Positions 17,882-27,029 of a DNA stretch of 64,000 bases are shown in pieces. Under the pieces are notes generated by a model, which had not been told where the DNA came from, did no database searches, and worked only from the letters and a program-made list of their open reading frames with translations. How positions within the stretch are numbered: position 1 is the stretch's first letter; each line of letters opens with the position of its first letter. Origin of the DNA: JACQFK01 sp041482015 (GTDB lineage: Bacteria; Planctomycetota; MHYJ01; JACPRB01); the NCBI GenBank assembly GCA_041482015.1, contig JBGPCZ010000006.1, positions 1 to 64,000 of the forward strand, read 5' to 3'. The position numbers were made by a program, and so were the translations under genes.

Positions 17882-18649
17882 TCAGCGTCCGTGCGCGAGC
17901 CGTTCGCCCGCGCGCGGGTCGAGTTGCGGCGTGTTGAAGATCTTCTCCATCGTCTTGCGGTAGTCGTACTCGATGCGCCGCCACGTCACCTTGTCGCCGT
18001 GGTAGACGGCGTAGCAGGCGCGTGTGTCGCCGTCGCGGGGCTGGCCCACCGAGCCGATGTTGATGAAGTACTTCTTCCCTTTTTCGAACGTGAACTCGTG
18101 GTTGCAGTCCTTGGGCTGGATGAACTGGGACTCCTCCGTGATCACGCCCGGGTCGTGCGTGTGGCCGGCAAAGCAGAGCCGGTCGAACCGCGTGAAGATG
18201 TCCCGGATCTTGTCGGGGACGCCGCCCGTGAGGTCGATGCAGTCGGACCGGAGCACGTACTCCATCGTGGGGTCTCGCGGCGATCCGTGGACGAAGAGCG
18301 CCCCGTCCTCCGGCAGCGTGAGTTTCAGGTTCTGGAGGAACTGCCAGCGCTCCTTCTTGGCCTTTCCCGAGAAGATCCCGGGCCGCAGCTGGTCGCGCGT
18401 CCACGTGACCGCCGCCTTGGCGACCGGGTTGAACCCGTAGGCCTCCTTCAGCACCGCCTCGTCGTGATTCCCCATCAGGACGAGCTTCCAGTCCATCGCC
18501 TTCTCGACCACGTAGACCGGGTCCGGGCCATAGCCCACGAGGTCGCCCAGGCAGTAGATGTCGGTGATGCCCTGGCTCTTGATGTCCTCCAGGACCTTCG
18601 CCAAGGCCGGCTCGTTCGAGTGGAGATCCGAAATGAGGGCGACCGCCAT
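17882..18649 (-). CDS. Metallophosphoesterase (YfcE/PrpE-like)
   Basis: The 255-residue protein shows the calcineurin-like metallophosphatase blocks: ISDLHSN, GDLVGYGPDP, GNHDEAVL, HGSPRDP and GHTHDP. Family members hydrolyse phosphoesters with a di-metal centre; some act on nucleotides or phosphoproteins. It is cytoplasmic. It is the first gene of a probable operon with hpf and the PTS genes, which would fit a stress or nutrient role, but the substrate is unknown. A TATAGT box 10 nt before the ATG implies a very short leader. It is divergent from the pyrophosphatase gene. Confidence 0.88.
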   Translation of the reverse strand: MAVALISDLHSNEPALAKVLEDIKSQGITDIYCLGDLVGYGPDPVYVVEKAMDWKLVLMGNHDEAVLKEAYGFNPVAKAAVTWTRDQLRPGIFSGKAKKERWQFLQNLKLTLPEDGALFVHGSPRDPTMEYVLRSDCIDLTGGVPDKIRDIFTRFDRLCFAGHTHDPGVITEESQFIQPKDCNHEFTFEKGKKYFINIGSVGQPRDGDTRACYAVYHGDKVTWRRIEYDYRKTMEKIFNTPQLDPRAGERLAHGR

Positions 18650-18659
18650 GGTGAAAGAT

Positions 18660-18665
18660 ACTATA
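18660..18665 (-). promoter_or_regulatory. -10 box of the metallophosphoesterase-hpf-pts operon
   Basis: TATAGT on the minus strand, 10 nt before the ATG. No convincing -35 was seen. It lies 45 bp from the divergent -10 box of ppa. Confidence 0.5.
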
Positions 18666-18710
18666 GCACGGCGCGTTCGAGGGAAGGAAGCATATCTCCG
18701 GATTCCCCGG

Positions 18711-18716
18711 TATACT
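18711..18716 (+). promoter_or_regulatory. -10 box of the pyrophosphatase gene
   Basis: TATACT ends 10 nt before the ppa ATG. No good -35 and no Shine-Dalgarno are visible. Confidence 0.5.
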
Positions 18717-18726
18717 GTCCCCGACG

Positions 18727-19308
18727 ATGAACCCCTGGCACGACGTGGCCCTCGGCGACGACCCGGACCGCCACTTCCACTGCGTGATTGAAGTCCCCAG
18801 CGGGTCGAAGAACAAGTACGAGCTCGACAAGACCACCGGGCTCCTGCGGCTGGATCGCGTCCTTTACAGCTCCGTCCACTACCCCGCCAACTACGGGTTC
18901 ATCCCGCGCACCTACTGCGGTGACGGCGACCCCCTGGACGTCCTCGTCCTCTGCCAGCAGCCCGTGGTGCCGCTCTGCATCATGCGGGCGCGGCCGATCG
19001 GCGTCATCACGATGACCGACGAGGAGGGACAGGACGACAAGATCATCGCCGTGGCCGAGGATGACCCCGAGTTCAACCACTACGACGACGTGAAGGACCT
19101 GCCGCCCCACCGGCTCCGCGAGATCCAGCAGTTCCTGCGCGACTACAAGTCGCTGGAGGGAAAACGGGCGAACGTGGGCCCGCTCCAGGGCGCGAGCAAG
19201 GCACGCAAGGTCATCCGCGCCGCCGCGATCTATTATCGCGACTCGATCTACCCGACCCTCGGGGTCCCGTCGGGCAAGCGCCCTTCCCGTCCCAGCAGGA
19301 CGCGGTAG
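18727..19308 (+). CDS. ppa: Inorganic pyrophosphatase, family I
   Basis: The 193-residue protein hydrolyses pyrophosphate to phosphate. It has the family I fold signatures: EVPSGSKNKYELDK, VHYPANYGFIP and the metal-binding DGDPLDVLVL. Further acidic residues in EDDPEFNHYDDV complete the site. It is cytoplasmic. The last 61 bp run antisense into the 3' end of the convergent glycosyltransferase gene, so both C-termini are encoded by the same DNA. The start follows a TATACT box by 10 nt. Confidence 0.95.
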   Translation: MNPWHDVALGDDPDRHFHCVIEVPSGSKNKYELDKTTGLLRLDRVLYSSVHYPANYGFIPRTYCGDGDPLDVLVLCQQPVVPLCIMRARPIGVITMTDEEGQDDKIIAVAEDDPEFNHYDDVKDLPPHRLREIQQFLRDYKSLEGKRANVGPLQGASKARKVIRAAAIYYRDSIYPTLGVPSGKRPSRPSRTR

Positions 19309-20411
19309 ACGCGGTCCAGCGCCTCGGCCGACACCCGCCAGTCGAAACGCTCCCTGACCCTCTCGCGTCCCGCCTCCCCCAGCGAACGACCGCGGTCGGG
19401 CCGGGCGAGAAGACCGTCGATCGCGGATCGCAGGCCATCCACGGATAGGGGCGAAACCAGCCGGCCCGTCACGCCGTCGATCACGACTTCGCGGGCGCCG
19501 TCACAGTCAAAGGCAACGACCGGGCGGCCCACCAGGAGCGCCTGCACCGCCGCGCGCGGAAGGCCCTCCCATAGGGACGGATGGACGAGGACGTCCATCG
19601 AGGCGATGAGCTCCGGCACCGCCTGCGGGGGCACGTGACCGGCGAAGGTCGCCCGCAGGCCGCGTTCGGCGACGCGCCGCTCCAGGGCCGCCCGTTCCTC
19701 TCCGTCCCCCACGAAAAGCAGCCGCCACTCCGGCCGCGCCGCCTCGACGAGGAACCGGTGCCCCTTGTGGGCCGCCATCCTCGACACGACTCCGACCACG
19801 AATTCCTCGTCTCCGATATCCAGGCACGACCGGCCCGCGCGGGCCTCAGTGAACGTCTCGATCTCGATGCCGCTGTAGATCACGTCGAGCATCGACGCGG
19901 GCCCCAGGTGCGCCTCCAGGAATTTCCTCCGCATCTCCTCGCCGACGCAGACGACGCGATCCGTCACGCGGCTCGCCAGCCACTCGAGGGCCCAGTAGAG
20001 CACCCGGACGGGCAACGCCTGCCCCGGGTAAAAGGGGAGGCCATGATTCGTATGAACGACGACCGGCACGCGGGCGCACCAGGCGGCGGCGCGCCCAAGG
20101 ATCCCCGCCTTGCTGGAGTGGGTGTGGACGAGATCAGGGTGGTCGCTCTCAAAGATCGACCGCAGGCGCGAGAGCGCCGCCGCATCGGACGTCGGCCGGA
20201 TGGAGCGCACCAGTTCCGGCACCACGATCGTGCGGATTCCCCGCGCCTTCGCATCCTCGACGAGCGAACCCTCGAGGCCTTCGGGTGGGCCGGTGACCAG
20301 CGTGACGTCGTAGCGGTCCTTGAGCGCGTCGCACGAGAGGATCGTATTTTCCTGGGCGCCGCCGGCGATGAGCCTCGTGATGACGTGGATGATCCGCGGC
20401 TTGTCCGTCAT
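19248..20411 (-). CDS. Glycosyltransferase, GT4-type GT-B fold
   Basis: This 387-residue protein opens with IIHVITRLIAGGAQE and has a central HTNHGLPF segment and the donor-binding C-terminal signature EGLPRAAVQALLVGRPVVAF, D-G-AREVV. It resembles GT4 glycosyltransferases of polysaccharide or glycolipid assembly. There is no transmembrane segment. The ATG overlaps the stop of truA (ATGA), giving translational coupling to a tRNA-modification gene with no obvious functional link. The 3' end overlaps ppa in antisense. Donor and acceptor are unknown. Confidence 0.88.
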   Translation of the reverse strand: MTDKPRIIHVITRLIAGGAQENTILSCDALKDRYDVTLVTGPPEGLEGSLVEDAKARGIRTIVVPELVRSIRPTSDAAALSRLRSIFESDHPDLVHTHSSKAGILGRAAAWCARVPVVVHTNHGLPFYPGQALPVRVLYWALEWLASRVTDRVVCVGEEMRRKFLEAHLGPASMLDVIYSGIEIETFTEARAGRSCLDIGDEEFVVGVVSRMAAHKGHRFLVEAARPEWRLLFVGDGEERAALERRVAERGLRATFAGHVPPQAVPELIASMDVLVHPSLWEGLPRAAVQALLVGRPVVAFDCDGAREVVIDGVTGRLVSPLSVDGLRSAIDGLLARPDRGRSLGEAGRERVRERFDWRVSAEALDRVYRVLLGREGRLPDGTPRVG

Positions 20412-21193
20412 TCCTCTTCGGAGGAGGTCGGAAGCCTGCGCGGCGTGCCGTCGTACTTGACCTCGACGAGCGTCAGCCCCTTCGCGGGGACGTTGGCCCC
20501 CGCCTTCGTCCGGTCGCGCGCTTCGAGCACGTCCTTGACCCACCCGGGCGGACGGCTCCCGAGCCCGACCTGCAGCAGCGTCCCGACCATCGACCGGACT
20601 TGATTGTAGAGAAACCCGTTGCCGTGGACGAGGAATTCGACCCAGGGGGGACGCGCGGTCACCTCGAGCGACAGGATCGTGCGGACCGTCTTCTCCTTCT
20701 TGGACATCTCGCTACCGAACGAGCGGAAGTCGTGGGTGCCGACGAGGGACGTCGCCGCCTCCGCCATCTTCGGAACGTCGAGCGGGGCCTTGAAGAGGTA
20801 CGACCGGTCGCGCTCCAGCGCGCTCCGAACCGGACGGTTGAGAACGCGGTAGCGGTAGATCTTCGACGTCGCCTTGTACTGCGCATGGAAGTCGAGCGGC
20901 GCGTCTTCCGCCGAGAGGACCGAGATCGCCTCGGGGAGGTGGGCGTTGAGCGCCTCGGGCCACTTCCTCGCGGGGATCGGGCTGGTGGTGTGGAAGTTGG
21001 CGACCTGCCCCTCCGCGTGGACGCCGGCGTCCGTCCGCCCCGAGCCGACGACGAGGGTCTTCCGCTTCGTAATCTCCTCGACGGCCCGCTGGAGTTCCCC
21101 CTGCACCGTCGGCTTGTCCTTCTGGAGCTGCCAGCCGCTGAACGGAGAGCCGTCGTACTCGACGATGATCTTCAGGTTCCGCTTGCGGGTCAT
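20408..21193 (-). CDS. truA: tRNA pseudouridine(38-40) synthase
   Basis: The 261-residue enzyme isomerises uridines 38-40 in the tRNA anticodon arm. Key features are VEYDGSPFSGWQLQ at the N-terminus and the catalytic motif SGRTDAGVHA with Asp55, followed by FLYNQVRSMVGTLLQVG near the C-terminus. An upstream extension of the open frame has no family similarity; the chosen ATG has CGGAG 4 nt before it. It lies just downstream of the hairpin after asd. Confidence 0.95.
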   Translation of the reverse strand: MTRKRNLKIIVEYDGSPFSGWQLQKDKPTVQGELQRAVEEITKRKTLVVGSGRTDAGVHAEGQVANFHTTSPIPARKWPEALNAHLPEAISVLSAEDAPLDFHAQYKATSKIYRYRVLNRPVRSALERDRSYLFKAPLDVPKMAEAATSLVGTHDFRSFGSEMSKKEKTVRTILSLEVTARPPWVEFLVHGNGFLYNQVRSMVGTLLQVGLGSRPPGWVKDVLEARDRTKAGANVPAKGLTLVEVKYDGTPRRLPTSSEEE

Positions 21194-21210
21194 CGAACTC
21201 CGAATTAAGG

Positions 21211-21246
21211 GGCGGCCGGAGGCGCTTGGAGGCGCCCCCGGCCGCC
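21211..21246 (-). terminator. Hairpin after asd, probable terminator
   Basis: The arms GGCGGCCGG and CCGGCCGCC enclose an inner GGCGC/GCGCC stem. On the minus strand it follows asd and is followed by a short T-rich stretch (CCTTAATTC), weaker than a classical U-tract. It immediately precedes truA. Confidence 0.5.
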
Positions 21247-21278
21247 TGTCCTGTACTACCGTATCTGCCTGCTTCCAA

Positions 21279-22292
<1,014 letters not shown>

Positions 22293-22342
22293 GGGGCACG
22301 TCCTTCAGAGGTTGGAGAAATGGAGAGAAAGCGCGGCGTGAA

Positions 22343-22837
22343 CTACTTTCGCTTTCGTCTCTCGGCTCTCATGAATGGACCGCTCTTTCCACCCGACTTC
22401 TCAAGGAGGCGGATTTTACCGATTTCCATTCCCCTGTCAATAGCCTTGCACATGTCGTAGACGGTCAGCGCGGCCACGGCGGCGGCCGCAAGGGCTTCCA
22501 TCTCCACGCCCGTCCGGTCGACCGCCTCGGCGCGCGCCGTGAGGAGGATGCGGCCGGGCGGCTTGAGCTCGAAGTCGACGGCCACCTTCGTGAGCGCAAT
22601 CGGGTGGCAGAGGGGGATGAGCGCCGAAGCCTGCTTTGCCGCGTTGATCCCGGCGATGCGGGCCACTTCGAGGACGTTGCCCTTTGAGATCCCGCCCTTT
22701 CGGATGACCGTGAACGTGGCCGGCTTCATGCGGATCTCCGCGCCGGCGACGGCGATCCGGTGGGTCGCGGGCTTCGGGCCCACGTCGACCATGCGCGCCG
22801 ACCCATCGGGGCCCACATGCGAAAGCTTGCCCTTCAC
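22343..22837 (-). CDS. moaC: Cyclic pyranopterin monophosphate synthase
   Basis: The 164-residue protein catalyses the second half of cyclic pyranopterin formation in molybdenum-cofactor synthesis. Typical blocks are MVDVGPKPATHR, the LIPLCHPI segment, GVEMEALAAAAVAALTVYDMCKA (two adjacent conserved stretches) and KSGGKSG near the C-terminus. It starts with GTG overlapping the TGA of the DUF885 gene (GTGA), so it is translationally coupled to that lipoprotein gene. The other Mo-cofactor gene seen, mobA, is at 36277. Confidence 0.95.
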   Translation of the reverse strand: MKGKLSHVGPDGSARMVDVGPKPATHRIAVAGAEIRMKPATFTVIRKGGISKGNVLEVARIAGINAAKQASALIPLCHPIALTKVAVDFELKPPGRILLTARAEAVDRTGVEMEALAAAAVAALTVYDMCKAIDRGMEIGKIRLLEKSGGKSGPFMRAERRKRK

Positions 22838-24552
22838 TCGCGCTTCCCCAGCAGGATCATCCGGGCGACCTTGATGGGCGGGTAGCCGTGGCGGATGAAG
22901 TCATTGTGGAACTCGCGCAGGGATCTCCCGGTGGCCTGTCGGTACTCGTCCCGGAGCTTCAGGATCTCCATCTTGCCGAGGGTGTAGACGAGATACGTCG
23001 GGTCCATCGTGCCCCGCCGCGCCTCGCGCTCCGCGTTCACCCGCTCCTGGAAGCCCTCCCCCACGAACAACTCTATCGCCTGTTCGTACGTCATCCCCTT
23101 CGTGTGCATCTCGATTCCGGCGATGTACCGGCAGATGCGCAGGAGGGCCATGTGGAGCTGCTGAACGCGAAGCCGCGGGTCGGGGTTCTGCATCGTCTCC
23201 AGGTAAAGCTGCTCGCAGTAGTGGGCCCAGCCCTCGGAGAAGCTGGCGCATCCGAAGGCCTTCCGGACTTTCGATCGGCAATCCTGGACGGCGAGGAACT
23301 GGGCGTAGTGCCCCGGGTACGCCTCATGGACCGAGATGAGGGGCAGGCTGTACGCGTTGAAGAAGGCCAGGTGCTGTTCTTGCTTCTCGGGCGACCATGC
23401 TGGATCGGGGAGCGTGATCGAGTAGCGGGCGTCCTTGGCCACCTTCTCGAACGGGCCGGGGATTTCCATCGACGCGAACGACATCGAGCGCCGGAACTCG
23501 GGCGTCTCCTGGACCGTGCACTCGACGTCGGCGGGGATGTCGACCAGGGTCGACGCCCACCGCTTGAGCCCCGCCAGCATGGCTCGGGTGTCGTCGAGAA
23601 GGCGCCCCGCCGGGGGATGCTCCCGGGCCCCTTCCTTGATCAGCGCGCGCACGCTCCGGTCGCCCGCGAGATGCTTCAGCTCCTCCTGGGTCTGCTTCAG
23701 GAGTTCGTAGCCTCGCGCGAGGAGAACGTCGAGGGGCGTCTCGACCATCTCCTCGTAGATAAGCTTGCCGCGGTATGCCTCGCCGCCGATCGCGAAGGCC
23801 TCGACCGCGCGGGGGCTGAGGTCCTTTCGCATCCAGTCAATGAACCGCTCAACGGCCTCGAGGGCGGGTTTCTGCGCATCGGCGAACCGCTTTCGGACCG
23901 CCTCGTTCGTCACCGATGCGAAGGCCGCCGGGAGGGCCGTCTTGATGAATCGATGGGTGCCGGCGAATTCCTCGAGGGCCATCTCGACGTAGATCCGCGG
24001 AGGCTGGGCGAGGTTCTCGCGGGCCTGCGTGAGCACGAGGGGGACGTCGGCCAGCCGGTCCGCGGCGAGGGCCATGCGCCGGTCCAGGGGCGCGAAGGCG
24101 AGCGCGGAGAGGGCGTAAAGACCGCCGGAGATGACCTCGCGGTAGAAGTTGGGGTTGCGCTCCCACGGGCGGATGCGCTCGCGGTCGAGGAGCGAAGCGC
24201 GAATATGGCTCTCGAGGACGAGGCAGTCGTAGTACGACTCGTCATCGAGGGCCCCACGGTCGATCAGCGAGACGCGCCGGAGGTTGAGGCGGAGGGAATC
24301 GATCTCGCCCTCGATCTGGGCCCGGGAGAACCCGCCGAGGCGGCCGTCGAAGTCGTGGACTCCGGCGAATGTGGCGCGGGTGGGGCTTACGGCGTAGGTC
24401 CAGGCAATATAGGCGTCGGCGATCGATTGGAACCGCGCCGATTCGGCGGCGCTCGCGTCGGGCATGACGCCCGCGCCGGGCCCGGCATCGGGCCGGTAGT
24501 AGAGTTCGCAGGAGGCCAGGAGCGCGATCGCCAGCCCGGAGAGCCGTTTCAC
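22834..24552 (-). CDS. DUF885-family lipoprotein, probable zinc-dependent peptidase-like protein
   Basis: The protein has 572 residues from a GTG start. The N-terminus is a lipoprotein signal (LLASC lipobox near residue 14). The body matches DUF885 proteins, with the metal-site-like SVHEAYPGHYAQFL motif and CASFSEGWAHYCEQL, both typical of the family. DUF885 is generally regarded as a putative metallopeptidase; activity is not shown here. The open frame extends further upstream, but the GTG gives an intact lipoprotein signal and lies 7 nt after a TACTAT box. It is divergent from glpD and overlaps moaC by 4 nt. Confidence 0.85.
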   Translation of the reverse strand: MKRLSGLAIALLASCELYYRPDAGPGAGVMPDASAAESARFQSIADAYIAWTYAVSPTRATFAGVHDFDGRLGGFSRAQIEGEIDSLRLNLRRVSLIDRGALDDESYYDCLVLESHIRASLLDRERIRPWERNPNFYREVISGGLYALSALAFAPLDRRMALAADRLADVPLVLTQARENLAQPPRIYVEMALEEFAGTHRFIKTALPAAFASVTNEAVRKRFADAQKPALEAVERFIDWMRKDLSPRAVEAFAIGGEAYRGKLIYEEMVETPLDVLLARGYELLKQTQEELKHLAGDRSVRALIKEGAREHPPAGRLLDDTRAMLAGLKRWASTLVDIPADVECTVQETPEFRRSMSFASMEIPGPFEKVAKDARYSITLPDPAWSPEKQEQHLAFFNAYSLPLISVHEAYPGHYAQFLAVQDCRSKVRKAFGCASFSEGWAHYCEQLYLETMQNPDPRLRVQQLHMALLRICRYIAGIEMHTKGMTYEQAIELFVGEGFQERVNAEREARRGTMDPTYLVYTLGKMEILKLRDEYRQATGRSLREFHNDFIRHGYPPIKVARMILLGKRE

Positions 24553-24559
24553 GGCGGAG

Positions 24560-24565
24560 ATAGTA
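24560..24565 (-). promoter_or_regulatory. -10 box of the DUF885-moaC operon
   Basis: TACTAT on the minus strand, 7 nt before the GTG start, with no Shine-Dalgarno between. Confidence 0.4.
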
Positions 24566-24613
24566 CCATCTGGGGCACAAACCTGCCTCGCAGTTTTTGG
24601 CCCGCCTCCGTGG

Positions 24614-24619
24614 TATCCT
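24614..24619 (+). promoter_or_regulatory. -10 box of glpD
   Basis: TATCCT ends 6 nt before the GTG start of glpD. It faces the DUF885 promoter on the other strand. Confidence 0.4.
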
Positions 24620-24625
24620 CCCCTC

Positions 24626-26107
24626 GTGGACCGCCGGGCGAACCTGGAGAGATTGAGGAGGGAGAAGTTCGAGGTCCTGGTCATCGGAGGGGGAATCACC
24701 GGGTGCGGGATCGCGCTGGACGCCGCCAGCCGCGGGCTGAAGACGGCCCTGGTGGACAAGGGGGACTTCGCCAGCGGGACGTCCAGCAAGTCGAGCAAGT
24801 TGATCCACGGCGGCCTGCGCTATCTTCGGCAGTTCCAGTTCAAGGTCACGCTCGAGGCCTCCCGCGAGAAGGCCCGACTCAAGAAGCTCGCCCCCCACCT
24901 GGTCGAGGATCTGCCCTTTCTCCTTCCCCTTTGGAGCCGCGCCACCCGGGCGATCATCTCCCCGGGCCTCTGGATCTATGACGCGGCCGCCGGCTTCCCC
25001 CGCGGGCTCATCCACAAGCACCTGGAACCTCCGGAGACCCTCGCCCTGCTCCCCGCGCTCCGACCCGACGGGCTGGAAGGCGGATTCGTCTACTACGACG
25101 CGCGGGCCGACGACTGCCGCCTGGTCCTCCACGTCGCCAAGAAGGCCTCCGACCTGGGCGCGACGCTCGCGAACTACGTTGAAGTTCGTGGCTTCGTCAA
25201 GGTGCGCGGCCGAATCACGGGAGCCCGCACCCGCGACTTCGACATCGCCGCCGACCGCGTCGTCAACGCCACCGGCGTCTGGTGCGACGAGGTTCGAGGC
25301 GAGGCCGCCACCGTCCGGCCCTCCAAGGGCGTCCACCTGATCGTCCCCAGCCGCCGGCTCGGGCTAACGTGTGCGGTCATGCTGCCCTCCCCCGCGGATG
25401 GCCGCATCGTCTTCCTGATCCCCAACGGCGCGCACGCCATCGTCGGCACGACCGACACGGACTATTCCGGGCCTCTCGATCACCCGCGCGCCGAGTCGGC
25501 CGACGTCGACTACCTCCTGGACCGCGTCAACGCCAACCTCCCCACCGTCCGGCTGACGCGCGCCGACGTGACGAGCACCTACGCCGGTCTCCGCCCCCTC
25601 CTGTTGGGAGGTCCCGGCTCCCCTTCGAAAGCCTCCCGCGAGCACCACCTCTTCGAGGATCCCTCGGGACTTCTCACGATCACCGGGGGGAAGCTCACGA
25701 CGTACCGGTTGATGGCCAGGCAGGTCGTGGACCGCCTGACGCGGAAGCGATGCCGGACCCAGCGCATAGACCTCTTCGCAACGCGCTCCACCGATCCCCT
25801 CGCCCGCTTTTACGGTTCGGAGGCCGACCAGATTCGCGACCGCTCCCCGCTCATCGACGGCCTTCCCCACGCGTGGGGTGAAGTCGACTTCGCCGTCGAG
25901 CGGGAGATGGCGCAGACCCTGGGCGACGTCCTCGCCCGCCGCATGCGAATCGTCCTCTACGCGGAGGACCGGGGCCGGTCCGTGGCCGAACGCGTGGCGG
26001 AGCGCATGGCCCCGAGGATGGGCTGGGATCGGCGGGAAGTCCTCCGGCAACGGGAGGCGTTCGAGAAGGACCTGGAGCAGGCGTACCCTCGTCCGGAAGG
26101 CCCGTGA
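24626..26107 (+). CDS. glpD: Glycerol-3-phosphate dehydrogenase, FAD-dependent
   Basis: The 493-residue enzyme oxidises glycerol-3-phosphate to dihydroxyacetone phosphate and passes electrons to quinone at the membrane. It has the FAD-binding motif VIGGGITGCGIALDAASRG, FASGTSSKSSKLIHGGLRYL (two adjacent conserved stretches) and IVGTTDTDY, ITGGKLTTYR. It starts with GTG and has no Shine-Dalgarno. The next gene, a patatin-like lipase, is on the same strand 43 nt away, which would fit use of glycerophosphate released from lipids, but cotranscription is not certain. Confidence 0.93.
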   Translation: MDRRANLERLRREKFEVLVIGGGITGCGIALDAASRGLKTALVDKGDFASGTSSKSSKLIHGGLRYLRQFQFKVTLEASREKARLKKLAPHLVEDLPFLLPLWSRATRAIISPGLWIYDAAAGFPRGLIHKHLEPPETLALLPALRPDGLEGGFVYYDARADDCRLVLHVAKKASDLGATLANYVEVRGFVKVRGRITGARTRDFDIAADRVVNATGVWCDEVRGEAATVRPSKGVHLIVPSRRLGLTCAVMLPSPADGRIVFLIPNGAHAIVGTTDTDYSGPLDHPRAESADVDYLLDRVNANLPTVRLTRADVTSTYAGLRPLLLGGPGSPSKASREHHLFEDPSGLLTITGGKLTTYRLMARQVVDRLTRKRCRTQRIDLFATRSTDPLARFYGSEADQIRDRSPLIDGLPHAWGEVDFAVEREMAQTLGDVLARRMRIVLYAEDRGRSVAERVAERMAPRMGWDRREVLRQREAFEKDLEQAYPRPEGP

Positions 26108-26113
26108 TGGCGT

Positions 26114-26119
26114 TATACT
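26114..26119 (+). promoter_or_regulatory. -10-like box before the patatin gene
   Basis: TATACT lies 31 nt before the ATG, just after the glpD stop. It could start a separate short-leader transcript. Confidence 0.35.
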
Positions 26120-26150
26120 ACGGTCAGCGCGAACGTCTAATTCGTGCAGT

Positions 26151-27029
26151 ATGAAAGACGGCCGGAAGCTCGCAGTCGTCCTCGGCGGCGGAGGCATGAA
26201 GGGCCTCGCCCACATCGGCGCCCTCAAGGTGCTCCACCGCTGGGGGCTCGTCCCCGACGAGTACGTGGGCACGAGCGTCGGCGCGTACATCGCCGCCATG
26301 GGCGCGGGGGGCATGCCGGTTTCCGAGATGGAGCAGGTCGGCCTCTCGATCCGGCAGGAGGACATCCTCGACTTCAACCTCTGGAGCCTCGTCACCCGGC
26401 GCGGCCGCTCCCGGAGCCTCTACCGCGGCAAGGCGGTCCACGACTTCTTCCGCCGCACGCTCCCTGCCGACCGCTTCGACCAGCTGGTGAAACCGCTGTT
26501 CATCACGTCGGTCGACCTGGAGAGCTCCCGCGAGGTCGTGTGGGGCATGCCCGGCTACACCGAGGTGCCGATCCACGACTGCGTCGTCGCGTCGTGCTCC
26601 ATTCCGGGCATCTACCCGCCGAAGAAGATCAACCGCTTTTACTTCGTCGACGGAAGCCTCGTCGATTCGCTGCCGGTCAAGGTCGCGGTCTATCGGAAGG
26701 CGGACCTGATCATCGCGGTCTATCTCGAGCCGAAGGAGGCGTCGGTGCGCGGCGTGCCGCGCCGCGGCGTCGCGGCGATCCTTCAGCAGGCGCAGTCGAT
26801 CATCTCCCGCACGCTGGTCCGGCACAACCTGAACTTCTTCGACAAGGCGCCGATCGTGCTGGTCCAGCCGCAGGTGCAGGAGTTCGGGATCTTCGACTTC
26901 GAGCACCACGCGGCGGTGATCCGCGCGGGCGAGCTGGCCACGGAAATCGCCCTCCGCTCCCACCCCCTGACGGAGGCGTTCGCGCCCCCGGGCTCCGGGG
27001 CGGCGACCTCGCTTGAAGCGACGGTGTAG
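26151..27029 (+). CDS. Patatin-like phospholipase
   Basis: The 292-residue protein has the patatin oxyanion-hole motif GGGGMKG, the nucleophile elbow GTSVG with Ser42 and the catalytic Asp in the FVDGSLVDSLPVK segment. Such enzymes hydrolyse acyl esters of lipids. No signal peptide is seen. Its stop codon directly abuts the stop codon of the convergent methyltransferase gene with no intergenic base; the junction (27023-27036) is a 14-bp palindrome. The longer open frame upstream lies inside glpD and is not used. Confidence 0.9.
   Translation: MKDGRKLAVVLGGGGMKGLAHIGALKVLHRWGLVPDEYVGTSVGAYIAAMGAGGMPVSEMEQVGLSIRQEDILDFNLWSLVTRRGRSRSLYRGKAVHDFFRRTLPADRFDQLVKPLFITSVDLESSREVVWGMPGYTEVPIHDCVVASCSIPGIYPPKKINRFYFVDGSLVDSLPVKVAVYRKADLIIAVYLEPKEASVRGVPRRGVAAILQQAQSIISRTLVRHNLNFFDKAPIVLVQPQVQEFGIFDFEHHAAVIRAGELATEIALRSHPLTEAFAPPGSGAATSLEATV

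Noticed and set aside
22888..24981. 697-codon open frame on the plus strand, antisense to the DUF885 gene
   Set aside because: The DUF885 gene on the other strand has clear family motifs; the antisense frame has none and overlaps glpD's start.
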